From the NCBI RefSeq assembly GCF_030944625.1, contig NZ_JAUSXY010000001.1, forward strand, positions 2,480,001-2,544,000: DNA of 64,000 nt. The letters run 5' to 3'. This document shows, piece by piece, positions 1 through 9,439 of this stretch. The stretch's first letter is position 1, and every line of letters begins with the position of its first letter. This DNA comes from Arthrobacter sp. SLBN-112. GTDB lineage: Bacteria; Actinomycetota; Actinomycetes; Actinomycetales; Micrococcaceae. Under the pieces are notes generated by a model. It searched no databases. It saw only the letters and a list, made by a program, of their open reading frames with translations, and was not told the DNA's origin. The position numbers were made by a program, and so were the translations under genes.

Positions 1-1
1 C

Positions 2-169
2 TCCGAGCGCATCCGCACCTACAACTACCCGGAAAACCGGATCGCGGACCACCGCACCGGCTACAAGGCGTACAACCTGGACCAGGTGATGAACGGCGAC
101 CTCGAACCCGTCATCCAGTCCGCCATCGAGATGGACGAACAGGCGCGGCTGGACGCCATCGGCGACTGA
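2..169 (+). CDS. prfA: Peptide chain release factor 1, C-terminal end (partial)
   Basis: This is the last 55 residues of a class I release factor; the 5' part lies outside the window. RF1 recognises UAA and UAG stop codons and releases the finished peptide. The visible motif [18 protein letters not shown] followed by a [12 protein letters not shown] helix is the typical C-terminal segment of RF1. The following gene is prmC, which methylates the GGQ glutamine of this factor, and the prfA-prmC order is conserved in bacteria. The stop codon is 16 bases before prmC, so the two are probably co-transcribed. Confidence 0.93.
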
Positions 170-185
170 CCGGAAGCCCCAACCC

Positions 186-1085
186 ATGATTGAGCCCACC
201 CAGGCGGTGCCCGCCCAGTCCCTGGCCGCGGCGGTCCGCGAGGCAGCCGAACGCCTGGCCGAGGCCGGTGTCCCCAGTCCGCGGGCCGACGCCGAGCTGC
301 TGGCGGACCACCTCCTCAACGTCGGGCTGGGACGCCTCCGCGCCCTGATGCTCGGCGACACGCCCGCACCCGCGGGCTATGCTGAGCTGGTGGCCGAACG
401 CGTCCGCCGCACACCGCTGCAGCACATCACCGGGGTGGCGCACTTCCGCTACCTTGAACTGGCGGTCGGTCCCGGCGTGTTCATCCCGCGTCCGGAAACC
501 GAATCCGTGGTCCAGCTGGCCATTGACCACGTCAAGGGCATGTACGCACCCCGAATCGTGGACTTGGGCACCGGCTCGGGCGCCATCGCCGGCTCCATCG
601 CGCACGAGGTGCCCGCCGCCGAAGTGCACGCCGTTGAGTTCAGCCCGTTCGCGCACGCCTGGGCGGCGAAAAACCTGGCGCCCCTCGGCGTCAACCTCGT
701 CCTGGGGGACCTGCGCAACGCGCTGCCGGAACTCAACGGAACAGTCGACGTCGTCATCTCCAACCCGCCCTACATCCCGGCCGCCGCCACCCCGAATGAA
801 CCCGAAGTCGCCCTGCATGACCCGCCCGAGGCGTTGTACGGCGGGGGCGCGGACGGCATGGAACTTCCGACGGCGGCAGCGGCCTCGGCTGCCCGGCTCC
901 TGCGTCCCGGGGGCTACTTCGTCATGGAACACGCCGAAGTCCAGGCCGCCTGGATTGCCGCCATGCTCGACCGCACCGGCGCCTGGACAAGCATCAGTAC
1001 GCACCTGGACCTCAACGGCAAGGAGCGCGCCACCAGCGCCGTGCTCGCGGACCAGACCACACGGAATGAAAGAATGGGCCAGTGA
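186..1085 (+). CDS. prmC: Release factor glutamine N5-methyltransferase
   Basis: PrmC (HemK) uses S-adenosylmethionine to methylate the glutamine of the GGQ motif in release factors. The 299-residue protein has the usual layout: an N-terminal helical domain (about residues 1-85) that binds the release factor, then a class I methyltransferase fold. The SAM-binding loop VDLGTGSGAIAG is near residue 120, and the diagnostic catalytic motif NPPYIP is near residue 195. The ATG at 186 has a GGAAG element nine bases upstream. The last codons overlap the next gene by four bases (GTGA), which indicates translational coupling. Confidence 0.96.
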   Translation: MIEPTQAVPAQSLAAAVREAAERLAEAGVPSPRADAELLADHLLNVGLGRLRALMLGDTPAPAGYAELVAERVRRTPLQHITGVAHFRYLELAVGPGVFIPRPETESVVQLAIDHVKGMYAPRIVDLGTGSGAIAGSIAHEVPAAEVHAVEFSPFAHAWAAKNLAPLGVNLVLGDLRNALPELNGTVDVVISNPPYIPAAATPNEPEVALHDPPEALYGGGADGMELPTAAAASAARLLRPGGYFVMEHAEVQAAWIAAMLDRTGAWTSISTHLDLNGKERATSAVLADQTTRNERMGQ

Positions 1086-1834
1086 CCACAACCTACAACT
1101 GCACCATCGACGACGAGCGGGCACAGGGCCTGGAACACGCCCAGCGTGCCATCAGCGAAAAGAAGTGCGTGGTTCTCCCCACGGACACGGTGTACGGGAT
1201 CGGCGCAGACGCATTCTCGCCGCAGGCCGTCACCATGCTGCTGGTGTCAAAAGGCCGCAGCCGGACCATGCCCCCTCCCGTCCTGATTCCGCGCATCAAC
1301 GCACTGGACGGCCTGGCCACCGAAGTATCAGCTGACGCGCGCAAACTCGCCGAGGCTTTCTGGCCCGGCGGGCTGACCCTGATCCTGCACGCCCAGCCCT
1401 CGCTCGACTGGGACCTCGGCGAAACCAAGGGCACCGTGGCGCTGCGGATGCCCGCCGACGAGGTGGCCCTGGAACTGCTGACCCTGACCGGCCCGCTTGC
1501 CGTCTCCTCTGCCAACCGCACCGGCCAGGCACCGGCGCAGACCGCCGCAGCGGCGGCCGAACAGTTGGCAGACTCCGTCGAGGTGTACCTGGAAGGCGGG
1601 CCGCGTCCACTGGACGGTGAAGCCGGCGTACCGTCAACCATCGTGGACGCCACCGGCCCCATCCTCCGGGTAGTCCGTAACGGGGCCGTCAGCCTGGACC
1701 GCCTGCGCGAGCACGTCCCCGGCGTCCTGGGGCTCGGCGAAATCCCCATGGCAGCGGAAGAACCGGAAACCGAAACCGCCAGTGAACCGGACGCCGGCGT
1801 TGCGGGCAACCCCGACACCGCCCCGGAAAACTGA
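1082..1834 (+). CDS. tsaC: L-threonylcarbamoyladenylate synthase (TsaC/Sua5/YrdC family)
   Basis: This enzyme makes threonylcarbamoyl-AMP from threonine, bicarbonate and ATP, the first step of t6A37 modification of ANN-decoding tRNAs. Family motifs are visible: VVLPTDTVYGIGADAFS near residue 30, SKGRSR with the conserved Lys and Arg, and AVSSANRTGQ with the conserved Ser and Asn. It is the YrdC-like domain plus an acidic tail of about 30 residues rich in Glu, Pro and Thr; the Sua5 C-terminal domain is absent. The start is GTG, overlapping the prmC stop. The position matches Rv1301 of M. tuberculosis. Confidence 0.93.
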   Translation: MTTTYNCTIDDERAQGLEHAQRAISEKKCVVLPTDTVYGIGADAFSPQAVTMLLVSKGRSRTMPPPVLIPRINALDGLATEVSADARKLAEAFWPGGLTLILHAQPSLDWDLGETKGTVALRMPADEVALELLTLTGPLAVSSANRTGQAPAQTAAAAAEQLADSVEVYLEGGPRPLDGEAGVPSTIVDATGPILRVVRNGAVSLDRLREHVPGVLGLGEIPMAAEEPETETASEPDAGVAGNPDTAPEN

Positions 1835-1835
1835 C

Positions 1836-2747
1836 ATGCAGCCCAAAGTCGCCGTAGCAGCCGTCACCTTCGACCGCCACGAGGAGCTGGCCCTGCTCCT
1901 GAAAGGACTGGCCGCCCAAACCGCTCCCATCCATTCCATCGCCCTGGTGGACTCCGGCACCGTCCCCGCTACCGACGTCGTCAACGCCGGGGGAGCGGAC
2001 AACATCAACTACCTGCGCTCCGAGGCAAACCTCGGCGGTGCCGGGGGATTCGCCTACGCCATCCTGGCCGCCATGGCCAGCGGTGCGGAGTGGATCTGGA
2101 TGATGGACGACGACGGCCATCCGGAGGACGCCAGCTGCCTGGCCGAACTGCTCCGCACCGCCGATGAGCACCAGCTGGACATCATCAGCCCCCTGGTTGC
2201 CGCCACTGCGGATCCCAACCGGCTCTCCTTCAATTTCCGCATCAACGGCCTGCTGACCAACGACAGGTCCAGGCTCGCGCCCATGGGCTACCTCCCGGAC
2301 ATGGTCCACTTCTTCAACGGTGCGCTGATCCGGACCGAGGTTTTCTACAAGATCGGCATACCCGACGTGAAGTTCTTTATCCGCGGGGATGAGGTGGATT
2401 TCCTCTCCCGGGTGAAGAAGGCAGGCCTGAAATACGGGACGCTGGCCACCGTCGCCGTGCAGCACCCCGCCACGTGGACCGAGATGAAGCCGGTCTTCGG
2501 CGGCTTCATCACCCCCGTCATTCCGGAGGGTGAGTTCAAGCGCTACTGCTACTTCCGCAACCGCGGCTACCTGACGCGGAAATACCGCAACCTGCGCTGG
2601 TTCAGCGCCGACATCGTCGGTTTCCCGTACTACTTCCTGAAGACCGGTGACTTCAAGGGCCTGGCACACTGGTTCGGCGCCTACTCCACCGGCTTCCGCG
2701 GCAAGGGCTTCGGCTCGCCCGCGGAACTGATGTCCGCCAGGAACTAG
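1836..2747 (+). CDS. Glycosyltransferase family 2
   Basis: A 303-residue GT-A type glycosyltransferase that should act at the inner face of the membrane on a lipid-linked sugar. It begins with the family signature VAVAAVTFDRHEELALLLKGL. The metal and nucleotide-sugar site is WIWMMDDDGHPED, and a likely catalytic acid cluster FIRGDEVDFLSR follows near residue 185. The sequence style recalls galactofuranosyl- and rhamnosyltransferases, but the donor cannot be decided from sequence. The ATG at 1836 is preferred because it directly follows the previous stop; an upstream in-frame start at 1782 would overlap tsaC by about 50 bases. It is followed eight bases later by a second enzyme of the same family. 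Confidence 0.88.
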   Translation: MQPKVAVAAVTFDRHEELALLLKGLAAQTAPIHSIALVDSGTVPATDVVNAGGADNINYLRSEANLGGAGGFAYAILAAMASGAEWIWMMDDDGHPEDASCLAELLRTADEHQLDIISPLVAATADPNRLSFNFRINGLLTNDRSRLAPMGYLPDMVHFFNGALIRTEVFYKIGIPDVKFFIRGDEVDFLSRVKKAGLKYGTLATVAVQHPATWTEMKPVFGGFITPVIPEGEFKRYCYFRNRGYLTRKYRNLRWFSADIVGFPYYFLKTGDFKGLAHWFGAYSTGFRGKGFGSPAELMSARN

Positions 2748-2754
2748 GCCGCTC

Positions 2755-3717
2755 GTGGACAACCTGTATGCCGTCGTCGTCACGTATAACCGGGCCGACT
2801 TCCTGCGCAACCTGCTTCACTCCTTCACCCTGCCGGGCAGTGCGCCCGCGCAGGTCCTGGTGGTGGACAACGCCAGCACAGACCACACAGCGGACGTCGT
2901 GGCGCAGGCGATGTCCGCCGGCGGACCGCCCATCCGGTACGAGAAGCTGGACCGGAACGTGGGCGGCGCCGGCGGATTTTCCCGCGGCGTCGAACTGGCG
3001 CTGGAGGCGGGTGCCGAGTGGCTGTGGCTGATGGACGACGACGTCGAGGTCCTCCCCGGCGCCGTGGACGCCCTGGACAAATTCACTCCCGAGTACTCCT
3101 GCATGATCGGACGCCGGTACGACGCCAACGGCAAGCCGTTCTTCTGGCAGCACCATTTCGTGGAGTCGCTGGGCGTCTTCCTGCCGGTGTCGCGGGACGT
3201 GTTCAAGCATTCGGACGTGTTCGGCACCAACGTCGGAAATTTCGAGGGCATGCTGGTCAAGGCCTCGGTGGCCCGGGACATCGGACTGCCGGACCCGCGC
3301 TTCTTCATCACCTGGGACGACCTCATCTACGGCTGGCTCGCCGCACAGCGGACCCCGGTGGTGTACGTGAACGCCTTCGTCATCAAGAAGGTCCGTGCCC
3401 AGCGGCAGGTGGACCTGGGACTGCGCCACCTCAATGATTCCTCCGACCTCAGCCGCCGCTACGTGATGCGCAACCGCGGACACGTTGCGCACTACCTGAA
3501 GGCGTACGGCAAGTACAACCGGGCAGGCTTCGCGGCCGGGACCGCGCTGACGTTCCTCAAGGAAATGGCCCGGCTGGTCCTGGTGGAACGCACCCTCAAG
3601 GGAGCCGGCGCGCTGTGGCGCGGATGGCGCGAATCACGCACGATCCTCGCGGACACCGGGTGGAAACCCATGCCTCCGGTGCCTGCGCATCCGGGAAGTG
3701 GAAGCCGAAGAGATTAG
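2755..3717 (+). CDS. Glycosyltransferase family 2 (second of a tandem pair)
   Basis: A 320-residue GT-A glycosyltransferase starting at GTG. The N-terminal motif NLYAVVVTYNRADFLRNLL, the DDD site in WLWLMDDDVEVLPG (about residue 90) and the acidic motif FITWDDLIYGW place it in family 2. It resembles the gene before it in layout, so the two probably add successive sugars of the same kind to one glycan. The basic, helical C-terminus may associate with the membrane. The polymer made and the sugar donor are unknown. Confidence 0.87.
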   Translation: MDNLYAVVVTYNRADFLRNLLHSFTLPGSAPAQVLVVDNASTDHTADVVAQAMSAGGPPIRYEKLDRNVGGAGGFSRGVELALEAGAEWLWLMDDDVEVLPGAVDALDKFTPEYSCMIGRRYDANGKPFFWQHHFVESLGVFLPVSRDVFKHSDVFGTNVGNFEGMLVKASVARDIGLPDPRFFITWDDLIYGWLAAQRTPVVYVNAFVIKKVRAQRQVDLGLRHLNDSSDLSRRYVMRNRGHVAHYLKAYGKYNRAGFAAGTALTFLKEMARLVLVERTLKGAGALWRGWRESRTILADTGWKPMPPVPAHPGSGSRRD

Positions 3718-3804
3718 TATCGTTCTAGGTCCCGGCGCCGTCCGACGGTTTTTGCGGCGGGGCATTTTGAAAAAGGCGCTGGCCGCCGTGGTAGTGGAAG
3801 TCGG

Positions 3805-5686
3805 TTGCATCTTCTGTTGAGTACAAAATCTGAAACGAGCGCACCTGCCGCCGTACGGGACGAGAAGCCCGCACTCTGGATCTGGATCCAGATCTTCCTC
3901 GACTCCATGTCGTGGGTCGTGGCCATCGTCCTGGCGCTGCTGCTGCGCTACGAGATGGGTATCCGGGTGGAGCAGTTCGCCGGTGCCTTCGCCATCGCCG
4001 CCATCGCCGTGGTCGTACAGATGCTGGCAGGTTACTCGCTCGCCTTGTACCGGGGCCGCTATCCATTCGGCAGCTTCCAGGAAGCCCGGGCACTGGTGTT
4101 CGTCACGGTCATCGTGGCCGCCTCCATCACGGCCAGCCTGCTGGTGCTCTACGAGGCCATCAATATCGGCCGCAGCGTCGGACTGATCGCCTTCCCGTTC
4201 GCCTGCCTGTTCATGGGCGCCGCCCGCTACGCCAAGCGCCTCTACGCCGAAAGCAAGACCCGGCCCGGGGACGGGGCGCAAAACACCCTGGTCTACGGCG
4301 CGGGTTTCCTGGGCAACTCCCTGGTGACCCGGATGCTGCAGGATCCGGACTCGCCCTACTTCCCCGTGGGCCTGGTGGATGACGACCCTGCCAAGAAGCA
4401 CCTGCGCCTCTCCGGTGTCCAGGTGCAGGGCCGCGGGGATGACCTGCCCGCCATCATCCGGCGAACCCGGGCGACCGTCCTGGTGGTGGCCTTCGCCAAC
4501 GTCGAGGCCGGCCTGGTGCGCCGCATCTCCGATGCCGTGGCCGGACTCAACGTCCGTGTCCTGGTCCTGCCGCCGCTGCGGGACATGCTCGGCAGCGGCG
4601 CACCCGCAGGGTTCTCGGATTTCCGCGATGTGGCGGTTGAAGACCTGATCGGCAGGCGGCCGGTGGACATCAAGGTTGACGAGATAGCCGGTTACATCAC
4701 CGGCAAGCGGGTGCTGGTGACCGGCGCCGGCGGATCGATCGGCTCCGAACTTTGCCGCCAGATCGTGCAGTTCGATCCCGCGGAACTGATCATGCTGGAC
4801 CACGACGAAACAGGGCTGCAGCAGACCCAGATCTCCATCACCGGCCGTGGCCTGCTGGCCGGCCGCGACACCGTGCTGGCCAACATTCGCGACGGCGATG
4901 CCCTCCAGGAGATCTTTGCCGACCGGCGGCCGGAAGTGGTGTTCCACGCGGCAGCACTCAAGCATGCGCCGTTGCTCCAGCAGTACCCCGTCGAGGCCTG
5001 GAAGACGAACGTATGCGGCACGCTGAACGTGCTGCGCGCTGCCCGCCGGGGCAGGCGTCTCGCACTTCGTCAACATTTCCACCGACAAAGCCGCCAACCC
5101 CACTACCGCCCTTGGCCACTCCAAGCGGGTTGCCGAAAAGCTGACCGCCTGGATGGCCGGGCAGACACAGCGGAAGTTCGTCTCCGTCCGCTTCGGAAAC
5201 GTCATGGGCAGCCGCGGCTCCATGCTGCCGCTCTTCACCGAACAGATCCGCGTCGGCGGTCCCGTCACCGTCACCGACCCTGATGTGACGCGGTTCTTCA
5301 TGACCATTCCCGAGGCCTGCCAGCTGGTCATCCAGGCCGGTGCGATCGGTGCCGGCGGCGATGTCCTGATCCTGGACATGGGCGAACCGGTCAGGATCCT
5401 CGACGTGGCACAACGCATGATCGCCATGTCCGGCAAGGACGTGGAGATCATCTACACCGGACTGCGGCCGGGGGAGAAGCTGCATGAGGAACTGGTGGGC
5501 ACCGGCGAACTGGACCAACGCCCGCTGCACCCCAAAATTTCACACACCCGGGCAACCGAGCAGGATCCGGACAAGCTCGACCTCAATGTCTGGCTGGCCC
5601 GCTGTGAAGCGGAACAGGGCGTCAGCATCAGTGATATTCCCGACGACGAGGCCGACGATGCGGGCGCCATCAGGGTTGCGTCATGA
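3805..5686 (+). CDS. Membrane-bound nucleotide-sugar 4,6-dehydratase (CapD/FlaA1/PglF type), frameshifted
   Basis: With the frame repaired this is about 626 residues: four or five membrane helices (to about residue 140), a nucleotide-binding domain with VYGAGFLGN, then an extended SDR domain with GAGGSIGSELCR near residue 310. Enzymes of this family convert UDP-GlcNAc to a 4-keto-6-deoxy sugar. The catalytic Tyr of ordinary SDRs is replaced; Leu lies four residues before the Lys in TALGHSKR, as with Met in FlaA1. A GGGG run at 5048-5051 carries one base too many: the first frame stops at 5283, and the correct frame (NISTDKAANPT) resumes at 5051. The start is uncertain: TTG at 3805 has GGAAG nearby, and TTG 3817 is an alternative. 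Confidence 0.85.
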
Positions 5687-6708
5687 CGCCGCTGCTATTG
5701 GTGGCAGTGGCAACCCTGCTGGCGAGCCTCCTTCTCCCGTTCGCGGTGAAGCCGTGGCTGGTGCGGATGGGGGTGGTGGACGTTCCGTCCGCCCGTTCAT
5801 CGCACGTCAAAGCCACCATCCGTGGCATGGGGGTCGCTGCGGCCCTCGCCACCGTGATCGGGTACGCGGCGGCTGTGCTGCTGGGCGTCGTCACCGTTGA
5901 CCGGTCCGTGGCCGGGGTCGTCCTGGCAATCATCCTGGCCTGCGCCGTCGTCGGCTGGATCGAGGACCTGCGCGGCCTGTCCATCCGCGGACGAGCAGCT
6001 GCCCAGCTCGGTATCGGCGCCGCCGGCTCCGTGGTCCTGATCGTGCTGACGGGCCAGTCGTTCTGGTGGCTGCCGCTCGCCGCGCTGGCGATCGCCGCGT
6101 ACGTCAACATTGCCAACTTCATGGACGGCGTCAACGGCATCTCAGGCCTCCACGGGGTAACCGCCGGCGGGGCCTACGCGCTGGCCGGCGCGCTGACGGA
6201 ACAACCGTGGCTCACGGCCGGCGGGGCCGTGCTTGCAATGTCCTTCCTCGGGTTCCTGCCATGGAACCTGGGCCGGGGCTCGGTCTTCCTGGGCGACGTC
6301 GGCAGCTACATGCTGGGGGCATCGGTGGCCGCCCTTGCGGTGGCGGGGTTCCTCGGCGGTGTCTACGTGGAGTATGTCCTCTCGCCCATCCTGGTGTATG
6401 CAGCGGACACCGGTTACACACTGCTTCGCCGGATCAAGGCGGGGGAGCGCTGGTACGCATCCCACCGCGAGCACGTCTATCAGCGGCTCACGGACGTTGG
6501 CTTCTCGCACCTGCAGTCGGCCGCTGCCGTCACCGCCTGCACGGTCGCCGTCATCATCCTCGGCTTCGTCGCCGCGACCGCGTCGTTGCCAGTGGTGGCC
6601 CTGTGCGTAGCAGGCACGGTCCTGGTGCTTGCCCTGTACCTGGCCAGCCCGGACCTGATCGGGCGGCGGCGGCGCAGGTCCAAAGTCACACGGCTGCCGG
6701 TGACCTAG
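5683..6708 (+). CDS. WecA-like polyprenyl-phosphate N-acetylhexosamine-1-phosphate transferase
   Basis: A polytopic 341-residue protein of glycosyltransferase family 4 (MraY/WecA/TagO). Such enzymes transfer a sugar-1-phosphate from UDP to polyprenyl phosphate and so start a cell-wall glycan. Visible motifs are the Asp-rich NIANFMDGVNGIS (about residue 146), LGDVGSYMLG (about residue 205) and the cytoplasmic loop SHREHVYQRL with the conserved His. The ATG overlaps the upstream stop as ATGA. In M. tuberculosis the wecA gene Rv1302 is at the same place, between the tsaC homologue and the ATP synthase operon. The three upstream sugar genes probably use the lipid made here. Confidence 0.9.
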   Translation: MTPLLLVAVATLLASLLLPFAVKPWLVRMGVVDVPSARSSHVKATIRGMGVAAALATVIGYAAAVLLGVVTVDRSVAGVVLAIILACAVVGWIEDLRGLSIRGRAAAQLGIGAAGSVVLIVLTGQSFWWLPLAALAIAAYVNIANFMDGVNGISGLHGVTAGGAYALAGALTEQPWLTAGGAVLAMSFLGFLPWNLGRGSVFLGDVGSYMLGASVAALAVAGFLGGVYVEYVLSPILVYAADTGYTLLRRIKAGERWYASHREHVYQRLTDVGFSHLQSAAAVTACTVAVIILGFVAATASLPVVALCVAGTVLVLALYLASPDLIGRRRRRSKVTRLPVT

Positions 6709-6713
6709 CCATG

Positions 6714-6731
6714 TTCTATCTCGTGTAGAAT
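6714..6731 (+). promoter_or_regulatory. Candidate promoter of the ATP synthase operon
   Basis: TAGAAT at 6726-6731 fits an actinobacterial -10 box; no good -35 hexamer is seen at 17-18 bases. The box is also the right arm of a short palindrome, TTCTA (6714-6718) and TAGAA (6726-6730), which could be an operator or a weak hairpin after the preceding gene. Confidence 0.35.
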
Positions 6732-6807
6732 TTAGGGGCAGCCCAAGCTGCTCCTCCACCCTTTGCCTCCTGGCGTTCAGCCATGGGGTGCCGACGATTG
6801 GGATCGA

Positions 6808-7290
6808 ATGACCTCCAACGCCGAGTCCGGACCTGCGTCCGGCAACGGACACGTTGGCTCTTCGGGTCCCACCCGCTCGCTCTGGCTGAACCTGCTCAAG
6901 CGCAGTTCGATTGCCGCCACGGCCGGGCTTGCGCTGTGCGCTGTTCCCGCCGCCCTCCTCAACGGAGCAAGCGGGGCACTGTCCAGTGTCCTCGGCGGCC
7001 TGCTGGTGATGCTGTTCTTCGGAATCAGCCTGCTGGTGGGCCACTTCGTGGGACGCCGCAATCCGTCCGGCGCGATTGGCGTGTTCGTGGCCACCTACTT
7101 CATCAAAGTGGTTGGCTTCGCGGTCGTCCTGTTCATTGTCGGGGCTCCGGCGTGGCTTCACGGCCGCTGGTTCGTCATCGGTGCCGTGGTCGCCGTCGTG
7201 CTTTGGCAGGCCGCCGAGATCCACGGCTTCGGCAAAGCCCGCCTCCAGATCTACAACGATCCAGAAGAGAAGGGAATCACCGATGCGTAA
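6808..7290 (+). CDS. Small membrane protein of the ATP synthase operon (AtpI-like, Rv1303-type)
   Basis: A 160-residue protein with a polar, Ser/Gly-rich N-terminus and four predicted membrane helices, including SSVLGGLLVMLFFGISLLVG and VVGFAVVLFIVGAPAWL. It stands where M. tuberculosis has Rv1303 and other bacteria have atpI (uncI). AtpI-type proteins help assemble the c-ring. Sequence similarity to classical AtpI is weak, so the assignment rests mainly on position and topology. ATG 6808 is preferred over TTG 6763 because the added residues would be unlike a membrane protein start. The stop lies inside the next gene. Confidence 0.75.
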   Translation: MTSNAESGPASGNGHVGSSGPTRSLWLNLLKRSSIAATAGLALCAVPAALLNGASGALSSVLGGLLVMLFFGISLLVGHFVGRRNPSGAIGVFVATYFIKVVGFAVVLFIVGAPAWLHGRWFVIGAVVAVVLWQAAEIHGFGKARLQIYNDPEEKGITDA

Positions 7291-7621
7291 CGAGAAGAAA
7301 TCCGACGCTGCCGCAAACGCCAAGCGCCGATCGAGCGGCTCCGCGCCCGTTGATTCCGAGGCTTCGACGGACGGCGGTTACAACGCTGGAATGGCTGTGT
7401 TCAGCTACATCATTGGCGGAATCATCGTCTGGAGTTTGATAGGGTGGGGACTGGATTACGTGTGGGGAACGCGCTGGATCGTGCTCGCAGGCGCTCTGCT
7501 TGGAGCCGTCGGAGGTTTTTACCTTTCCCACATGCACGGCCTTACCAGTTCTCGCACAAACGCTGGTGATCGCCATGCTGCCAGCGGGCCGTCCCAGGAC
7601 GGCGACACTAATGCCAAATAA
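7283..7621 (+). CDS. AtpZ/AtpI family protein
   Basis: A 112-residue protein with two predicted membrane helices joined by a short loop (AVFSYIIGGIIVWSLIGWGL and WIVLAGALLGAVGGFYL), preceded by a charged, Lys-rich N-terminus and followed by a polar tail. This two-helix hairpin with Gly-rich packing is typical of AtpZ/AtpI proteins found before atpB. They are thought to assist c-ring assembly or Mg2+ supply. The ATG at 7283 overlaps the previous gene by eight bases, so it is translationally coupled. Confidence 0.8.
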   Translation: MRNEKKSDAAANAKRRSSGSAPVDSEASTDGGYNAGMAVFSYIIGGIIVWSLIGWGLDYVWGTRWIVLAGALLGAVGGFYLSHMHGLTSSRTNAGDRHAASGPSQDGDTNAK

Positions 7622-7702
7622 TTTCACAGGGGGAACAGCAGGCTGTCAGGCTGCCGGACCCCGCCCAACGCCCAATGATGGACACTGCAGAGAGGAAACG
7701 CG

Positions 7703-8503
7703 TTGATCGCGCTTGCGCTCCCGGCCCAAGATTCAGGAGAGTTCACTCCTCCTGGTATTAACGAAATGCATTTGCCGGCAATCCTGCCGTGGGGTGCCGC
7801 AGAAGGATTCTCCAAGCAGATGCTGCTGGTCCTCCTCTCTGTCGTCTTTATCGCGGTCTTCTTCGTGCTGGCCGCACGGAAGCAGCAGTTGGTACCCGGC
7901 AAGCTCCAGTTCGCCGGCGAGGCCGCCTACGGCTTCGTCCGCAACGGAATCGCCAAGGACATCATCGGCGGCAGGGACTTCATGAAGTACGTCCCGCTGC
8001 TGTTCAGCCTGTTCTTCTTCATCCTTGTCAACAACATCTACGGCGCCATCCCGGTGTTCCAGCTCCCCACGTTCTCGCACGTGGGTGGAGCCTACGTTCT
8101 GGCTGGGCTGGTCTACATCACCTGGATCTCCATCGGCATCAAGAAGAACGGCCTTCGCTACTTCAAGCTGGCCACCGTCCCCTCCGGTGTTCCGTGGTAC
8201 ATCCTGCCGATCGTCATCCCGATCGAGATCATTTCCAACTTTGCGGTCCGGCCCGTCACGCACAGCCTCCGTCTGTTCGCGACCATGCTCGCCGGCCACC
8301 TCATCGTGATGATCGCCGGCTCCGGCATCGAATACCTGATCATGCAGGAGAACTTCCTGCTGAAAGGAACATCGGTCCTGGTCCTGGCGGGCGCCATCGC
8401 AATGTACATGCTTGAAGCCTTGATCATGGTCCTGCAGGCCTACGTCTTCACGCTGCTGACCGCGATCTACATCGAAGGCGCACTCCACGCCGACGCCCAC
8501 TAG
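7703..8503 (+). CDS. atpB: ATP synthase Fo subunit a
   Basis: Subunit a forms the two proton half-channels next to the c-ring. The 266-residue protein has five to six membrane helices. The conserved stretch [24 protein letters not shown] contains the essential Arg in [12 protein letters not shown], and the C-terminal helix is [19 protein letters not shown]. The start is TTG at 7703, supported by GAGAGGAAA about five bases upstream; no better ATG or GTG fits. The next gene, atpE, follows after a 110-base gap containing two hairpins. Confidence 0.96.
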   Translation: MIALALPAQDSGEFTPPGINEMHLPAILPWGAAEGFSKQMLLVLLSVVFIAVFFVLAARKQQLVPGKLQFAGEAAYGFVRNGIAKDIIGGRDFMKYVPLLFSLFFFILVNNIYGAIPVFQLPTFSHVGGAYVLAGLVYITWISIGIKKNGLRYFKLATVPSGVPWYILPIVIPIEIISNFAVRPVTHSLRLFATMLAGHLIVMIAGSGIEYLIMQENFLLKGTSVLVLAGAIAMYMLEALIMVLQAYVFTLLTAIYIEGALHADAH

Positions 8504-8548
8504 GCACGCCTCCGGGGCGCCAACGCCCTGACGGCACACCACAGAATT

Positions 8549-8596
8549 CCCCTCGCGGGGATGAAGCAACCCAAACAACCTGCCGCACAAGCGGCA
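8549..8596 (+). promoter_or_regulatory. Two small hairpins in the atpB-atpE spacer
   Basis: CCCC (8549-8552) pairs with GGGG (8557-8560) across a TCGC loop, and TGCCGC (8581-8586) pairs with GCGGCA (8591-8596) across ACAA. The second ends five bases before the AAAGGAAAA ribosome site of atpE. They may set mRNA stability or raise translation of subunit c, which is needed in many copies. The function is inferred. Confidence 0.45.
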
Positions 8597-8613
8597 TCTT
8601 GAAAGGAAAAAAA

Positions 8614-8832
8614 ATGGAAGGCTCCATCAACGGCTCCCTCAACCTCATCGGCTATGGCCTCTCGGCTATCGGCGGTGGTATCGGTGTGGGTCTCGTGTTC
8701 GCTGCCTACATCAACGGCGTTGCACGCCAGCCGGAAGCCCAGCGCGTCCTGCAGCCCATCGCATTCCTTGGCCTGGCGCTGACCGAAGCACTCGCCATCC
8801 TGGGCCTGGTCTTCGCTTTCGTTCTCAAGTAA
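8614..8832 (+). CDS. atpE: ATP synthase Fo subunit c
   Basis: Subunit c is the proteolipid of the rotor ring. The 72-residue protein is a two-helix hairpin: a Gly-rich first helix ([18 protein letters not shown]), a polar loop with ARQPE, and a second helix carrying the proton-binding carboxylate Glu58 in LTEALAILG. The residues around Glu58 do not show the Na+ ligand pattern, so the ring should be proton-coupled. The ATG at 8614 follows a strong AAAGGAAAA site; a TTG 15 bases upstream would place the ribosome site inside the gene. Confidence 0.97.
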   Translation: MEGSINGSLNLIGYGLSAIGGGIGVGLVFAAYINGVARQPEAQRVLQPIAFLGLALTEALAILGLVFAFVLK

Positions 8833-8884
8833 ACCCTTAGAACTTCAGCGAACATTCAGAACCGAGTAGATAAAGGACGGGTGA

Positions 8885-9438
<554 letters not shown>

Positions 9439-9439
<1 letters not shown>

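Noticed and set aside
5048..5051. Programmed ribosomal frameshifting at the GGGG and TTTT runs
   Set aside because: None of the five sites has a slippery heptamer with a downstream structure, and the families do not use it. One-base homopolymer errors explain all five.
3634..5451. A 605-codon open frame on the minus strand opposite the CapD-like gene
   Set aside because: It has no family motif and is rich in His, Gly, Asp and Arg, as expected for the antisense frame of a GC-rich gene. The plus strand carries a clear enzyme.
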